Below, piece by piece: positions 60,725-64,000 of a stretch of 64,000 bases of DNA (the first letter of the stretch is position 1; each line of letters opens with the position of its first letter). Both the position numbers and the translations under genes were made by a program. Under the pieces are notes generated by a model. That model did no database searches, was not told the DNA's origin, and saw only the letters and a list, made by a program, of their open reading frames with translations. Source of the DNA: an uncultured Lacinutrix sp. (GTDB lineage: Bacteria; Bacteroidota; Bacteroidia; Flavobacteriales; Flavobacteriaceae); assembly GCA_937129145.1 (NCBI GenBank), contig CAKZMU010000078.1, positions 186,001 through 250,000 on the forward strand, in the 5' to 3' direction.

Positions 60725-62446
60725 ATGAAAGTGCTTAAGTATTTAGTCGTCTTTGTTTTATTTGGAGTTTTAGCTTTTAAAGATGCTTCAAATTCTGATA
60801 AATTAAAAGACATAATTTCCAAGTATGAAGCCGAAAGAAATTACGATTTCAAGCGTAATGAATCTGTTGAAAATACCATTAAATACTATCAAGCAGAATC
60901 CGATTTTGCGCAAGCACTTAAATCGGAATTAGAAAAAGTCAGTGTTGAAGGGTTGTCACAATCTGAACAAATTTCAAGAGAATTATTGCTGTTCGTATTA
61001 CAAGATAAAATAGATACGCATACCTATAAAATGTACTTGAACCCTATTACAAATGAGCGAGCATTTCATTTGAATTTAAGTAGAATGGCAAATAGAACAT
61101 TCAAAAATAAGGAGCAAGTCATCAAATATTTTGAACTGCTTGATGAATTACCAAAACGAGTAGATTATAATTTAGATTTATTGAAAGCAGGTGTTAAAGA
61201 GGGTATTTCGCAATCCAAAGCAGTCTTTAATAATTATGAAATTACCTATGATAAACACATAGTTTCTGATGTTACTAAAAGCGAGTTTTATGCACCTTTT
61301 AACAACTTGCCAGAATCATTTTCAAAAGCATTAAAAGATTCCATTATCAATGCGGCAAAAGTGAGTGTTCAAAAAAATGCGGTAGAACAATACAAGAAGA
61401 TTAAAAATTATTTTGAAAACGATTATTTTCCAAACACCAGGAAGGGATTAGGCGTTTCTTCGACACCTAACGGAGAAGCATTTTATCAAAATAGAATCAA
61501 TTTTTATACTACGAGTACTAAGTATACAGCTGATGATATTCATCAAATAGGATTGAATGAAGTAGCGAGAATTAAGTCGGAAATGCAAAAAATTATTGAC
61601 GATTTAGGGTTTGAAGGAAGCTTTGCCGACTTTTTACAATTTTTGCGTACCGATGAGCAATTTTACCCAAAAACAGCTAAAGAATTGTTGATGTTCGCTC
61701 GTGATATTTCAAAAAGAATAGATGCCGAATTGCCAAAGTACTTTATCACGTTACCAAGAAAACCTTATGGTGTTGTACCTGTGCCTGCTGCCATTGCGCC
61801 AAATTACACTGGCGGAAGATATTCAGGGTCGTATAGTGATACAACAGCTGGATTTTATTGGGTAAACACTTATAATTTACCAAGCAGAACCTTATATACA
61901 ATTCCTGCGTTAACAGCTCACGAAGCAGTTCCAGGACATCATTTACAAATGTCTTTGAACAACGAATTACCAGAAACAATTCCTCAGTTTAGAAGAAATT
62001 TATACCTATCTGCTTATGGCGAAGGTTGGGGATTATATTCTGAATATTTAGCAGAAGAAATGGGTATTTACACGACACCTTATGAAAAATTTGGTCAGCT
62101 AACGTATGAAATGTGGCGAGCATGCAGATTGGTGGTAGATACAGGAGTGCATGCAAAGGGTTGGACAAGACAACAAATGTTAGATTATATGGCTGAAAAC
62201 ACAGCCTTATCCATTCATGAAGTTACGACTGAAACAGACCGTTATATTTCTTGGCCAGGACAAGCATTATCGTATAAAATTGGAGAAATAAAAATAAGAG
62301 AACTCCGCAATAAAGCTGAAAAGGCTTTAGGTGAAAAATTTAATATTCGTGAATTTCATGAAGTCATCCTTGAAGAGGGCACTGTAACACTTTCTATTAT
62401 GGAAAAACGAATGGATGATTATATAGAAAAAAAATTAAATGAGTAG
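60725..62446 (+). CDS. DUF885-family zinc peptidase-like protein
   Basis: A 573-aa protein with a signal peptide (YLVVFVLFGVLAFK), so secreted or periplasmic. The metallopeptidase-like motif is LTAHEAVPGHHLQMSLN, followed by YGEGWGLYSEYLAEEMG, the conserved pattern of DUF885. Relatives include bacterial collagen-peptide and other oligopeptidases, though specificity is unproven. The ATG at 60725 is used; the upstream frame overlaps the dehydrogenase end. It overlaps the epimerase start by 8 bases, so they are translationally coupled. Confidence 0.8.
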   Translation: MKVLKYLVVFVLFGVLAFKDASNSDKLKDIISKYEAERNYDFKRNESVENTIKYYQAESDFAQALKSELEKVSVEGLSQSEQISRELLLFVLQDKIDTHTYKMYLNPITNERAFHLNLSRMANRTFKNKEQVIKYFELLDELPKRVDYNLDLLKAGVKEGISQSKAVFNNYEITYDKHIVSDVTKSEFYAPFNNLPESFSKALKDSIINAAKVSVQKNAVEQYKKIKNYFENDYFPNTRKGLGVSSTPNGEAFYQNRINFYTTSTKYTADDIHQIGLNEVARIKSEMQKIIDDLGFEGSFADFLQFLRTDEQFYPKTAKELLMFARDISKRIDAELPKYFITLPRKPYGVVPVPAAIAPNYTGGRYSGSYSDTTAGFYWVNTYNLPSRTLYTIPALTAHEAVPGHHLQMSLNNELPETIPQFRRNLYLSAYGEGWGLYSEYLAEEMGIYTTPYEKFGQLTYEMWRACRLVVDTGVHAKGWTRQQMLDYMAENTALSIHEVTTETDRYISWPGQALSYKIGEIKIRELRNKAEKALGEKFNIREFHEVILEEGTVTLSIMEKRMDDYIEKKLNE

Positions 62447-63449
62447 GACAAAGTTCGTTTGCATTGATGCCCACACTTGTGGAAACCCTGTGAGAGTGAT
62501 TACTGAAGGGCATCCAAAATTAGTTGGTGACACGATGAGTGAAAAGCGTCAACATTTTCTTAAGGAATTCGATTGGATTCGAAAAGGGCTCATGTTTGAG
62601 CCACGAGGTCACGATATGATGAGTGGTAGCTTTTTGTTTCCACCTCACAATCCAGAAAACGATTTTGCCATTTTATTTATTGAAACATCGGGATGCCTAC
62701 CAATGTGCGGTCATGGTACCATTGGCACCATTACCATTGCTATTGAAGAAGGATTGGTAACACCAAAAATTCCAGGAAAAATTAAAATGGAAGCACCAGC
62801 TGGTTTGGTTGAAATAGATTACCAAGAAACCAACGGAAAGGTTGATTGGGTAAAACTCACCAACGTAAAAAGTTATTTAGCAGCAGAAAATTTGACTGTT
62901 GAATGTCCAGAATTAGGTGAGATTACATTTGATGTGGCTTATGGAGGGAACTATTATGCTATTGTTGACCCTCAACCAAATTTTTCTGGAGTACATGATT
63001 TTTCGGCATCAAAAATTATTCAATACTCACAAGTTGTTAGGCAACGCATCAATGAGAAATATCCAAATAAGTTTATTCATCCTGAAAACAACACCATTCG
63101 TGATGTATCACATATGTTGTGGACAGGAAACCCAATAGACCCAACATCGTCTGGTAGAAACGCTGTATTTTATGGTGATAAAGCTATAGACCGTTCACCT
63201 TGTGGTACAGGGACGTCTGCACGATTAGCACAATTATATGCTAAAGGAAAATTAAAGATAGGTGAGCCGTTTGTACACGAAAGTTTTATTGGCAGTAAAT
63301 TTATTGGACGTGTTGAAAAAGAAACGACTTTAGATGGTAAATTAGCAATAATCCCAAGCATACAAGGTTGGGCAAAAATTTACGGATATAATACTATCTT
63401 TATTGACGACGAAGACGACCCTTATGCGCATGGATTTCAGGTGATTTAA
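62439..63449 (+). CDS. 4-hydroxyproline epimerase (proline racemase family)
   Basis: A 336-aa enzyme that interconverts trans-4-hydroxy-L-proline and cis-4-hydroxy-D-proline. Both catalytic cysteines are present, Cys90 in LPMCGHGTIG and Cys255 in RSPCGTGTSARLA. That argues against trans-3-hydroxy-L-proline dehydratase, which lacks one of them. The substrate-binding histidine pattern GHDMMSG is also kept. Downstream hairpins at 63443-63465 and 63466-63486 end the transcript. The D-hydroxyproline oxidase of the pathway is not seen in this window. Confidence 0.87.
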   Translation: MSRTKFVCIDAHTCGNPVRVITEGHPKLVGDTMSEKRQHFLKEFDWIRKGLMFEPRGHDMMSGSFLFPPHNPENDFAILFIETSGCLPMCGHGTIGTITIAIEEGLVTPKIPGKIKMEAPAGLVEIDYQETNGKVDWVKLTNVKSYLAAENLTVECPELGEITFDVAYGGNYYAIVDPQPNFSGVHDFSASKIIQYSQVVRQRINEKYPNKFIHPENNTIRDVSHMLWTGNPIDPTSSGRNAVFYGDKAIDRSPCGTGTSARLAQLYAKGKLKIGEPFVHESFIGSKFIGRVEKETTLDGKLAIIPSIQGWAKIYGYNTIFIDDEDDPYAHGFQVI

Positions 63450-63486
63450 TTCTACGAATTAAATCATCCCGAACTTGTTTCGGGAT
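63443..63486. repeat. two consecutive hairpins after the epimerase gene
   Basis: GATTTAATTC/GAATTAAATC (63443-63452 with 63456-63465) is a perfect 10-bp stem around the stop codon. ATCCCGAA/TTCGGGAT (63466-63473 with 63479-63486) follows at once. The second matches the dispersed hairpin family; together they could terminate transcription. Confidence 0.6.
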
Positions 63487-63598
63487 CTTAACAATATTTA
63501 AAAAATATAACATGAAATGCCCAAAACAAAAGTTTTATATCAATAAAAAATAATTTGGCACTACATCTGACTCAGAAAAAAACAATAAATTTAAAGAC

Positions 63599-64000
63599 AT
63601 GAAACAGATTTCATTTTTATTAGTTGCTTTAATGTTGATTTCAACACCTTTTCAAGCACAAGAAGTAACACAAGAAGTAACACAAGAAGATTATAAACGC
63701 GCTGTCAGTTTCATGTATAATAATTCATATAATAAAACAGTTTTTAATCTTTTTACAAATGTTAGTTGGTTTAAAAACAACTCTGGGCTTTGGTTTATTG
63801 ATTATGCAAAAGATTCTAAATCTTACAAAACCGTAAATTTTAAAGACAACAAAGTTGTTGATTTGTTCGACCATAAAAAACTAGCCCAAGCATTAAATGA
63901 ACTTAGTGATGAAAATTTAACATCCAATAATTTATCAATCGCAAATATTGAAAGACTTGAAGATGGAAGTCTTGAAATAGGTTTTAAAGGCAAGCAGTAT
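63599..64000 (+). CDS. S9/DPP-IV-like peptidase, N-terminal part (runs off the right edge)
   Basis: Only 134 codons are inside the window. The product has a signal peptide (SFLLVALMLISTPFQAQ), then EVTQEVTQEDYKRAVSFMY, SYNKTVFNLFT, LWFIDYAKDSKSYKTVNFKDNKVVDLFDHKKLAQAL. This matches my memory of the beta-propeller start of Flavobacteriia S9 prolyl/dipeptidyl peptidases. Near a hydroxyproline pathway such a peptidase would release proline-rich dipeptides. The catalytic end is not visible. Confidence 0.7.
   Translation, partial: MKQISFLLVALMLISTPFQAQEVTQEVTQEDYKRAVSFMYNNSYNKTVFNLFTNVSWFKNNSGLWFIDYAKDSKSYKTVNFKDNKVVDLFDHKKLAQALNELSDENLTSNNLSIANIERLEDGSLEIGFKGKQY

Noticed and set aside
1..64000. 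Prophage, insertion sequence, integrase or CRISPR-Cas
   Set aside because: I looked for transposase, integrase, phage structural and Cas motifs and for short regular repeats on both strands and saw none.

Overview
The window is chromosomal DNA from a member of the Flavobacteriaceae (Bacteroidota). The evidence is AT-rich DNA with dense coding on both strands, many lipoprotein signals (LxxC or SSC lipoboxes), a SusC/SusD pair, DnaE with an N-terminal proofreading exonuclease, ribosomal protein S16 with a long Ala/Glu tail, and repeated -7 boxes of the Bacteroidota type TAnnTTTG. There is no rRNA, phage, insertion sequence or CRISPR array. Both edges cut a gene: a metallophosphoesterase on the left and an S9-type peptidase on the right.

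Layout. 1-15.1 kb holds housekeeping and amino-acid genes: glutaryl-CoA dehydrogenase, an orphan Rieske oxygenase, an APC permease with a DDAH-like amidinohydrolase, gamma-glutamyltransferase, TrmN6, rpsP-rimM, dnaE, and an ArsR/SRPBCC pair. 15.3-19.2 kb holds thioredoxin, an M1 aminopeptidase lipoprotein and a DUF58 protein. 19.3-21.6 kb is a small variable island beside tRNA-Asp. It contains a non-specific nuclease and a TPR lipoprotein, separated by three degenerate copies of a hairpin-rich repeat that starts as the 3' flank of the tRNA.

21.6-39.6 kb is a large uptake and degradation locus. It has a deacylase with a DUF819 membrane protein, then a leftward operon (M14 carboxypeptidase, SusC, SusD, SGNH hydrolase, N-acyl-D-amino-acid deacylase, FN3 lipoprotein), a divergent MocR-type regulator whose start region carries two ATACCA-containing direct repeats, a second D-aminoacylase, and an FAD/Fe-S D-2-hydroxyacid-type dehydrogenase. 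No glycosidase is present, so peptides or N-acylated (perhaps D-) amino acids are likelier substrates than glycans.

40-49 kb is regulatory. It has a TPR histidine kinase with a NarL-type response regulator, followed by two identical 18-bp palindromic sites and a tiny transcription unit (small RNA or 26-aa peptide). Next is a BlaI/M56 pair with three operators, in which the M56 protein carries four tandem TonB-C-like repeats. 49-56.7 kb is mixed: membrane proteins, glycosyltransferase, RuvC, HemW interrupted in frame by two repeat-derived segments, cyclase, DUF4230, MmcQ and PhnA-like proteins. 56.7-64 kb is an L-hydroxyproline and peptide catabolism cluster: AraC regulator, DapA-family deaminase, ketoglutarate-semialdehyde dehydrogenase, DUF885 peptidase, 4-hydroxyproline epimerase, and the start of a DPP-IV-like peptidase.

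All functions are read from motifs and remembered family sequences; no database search was run.
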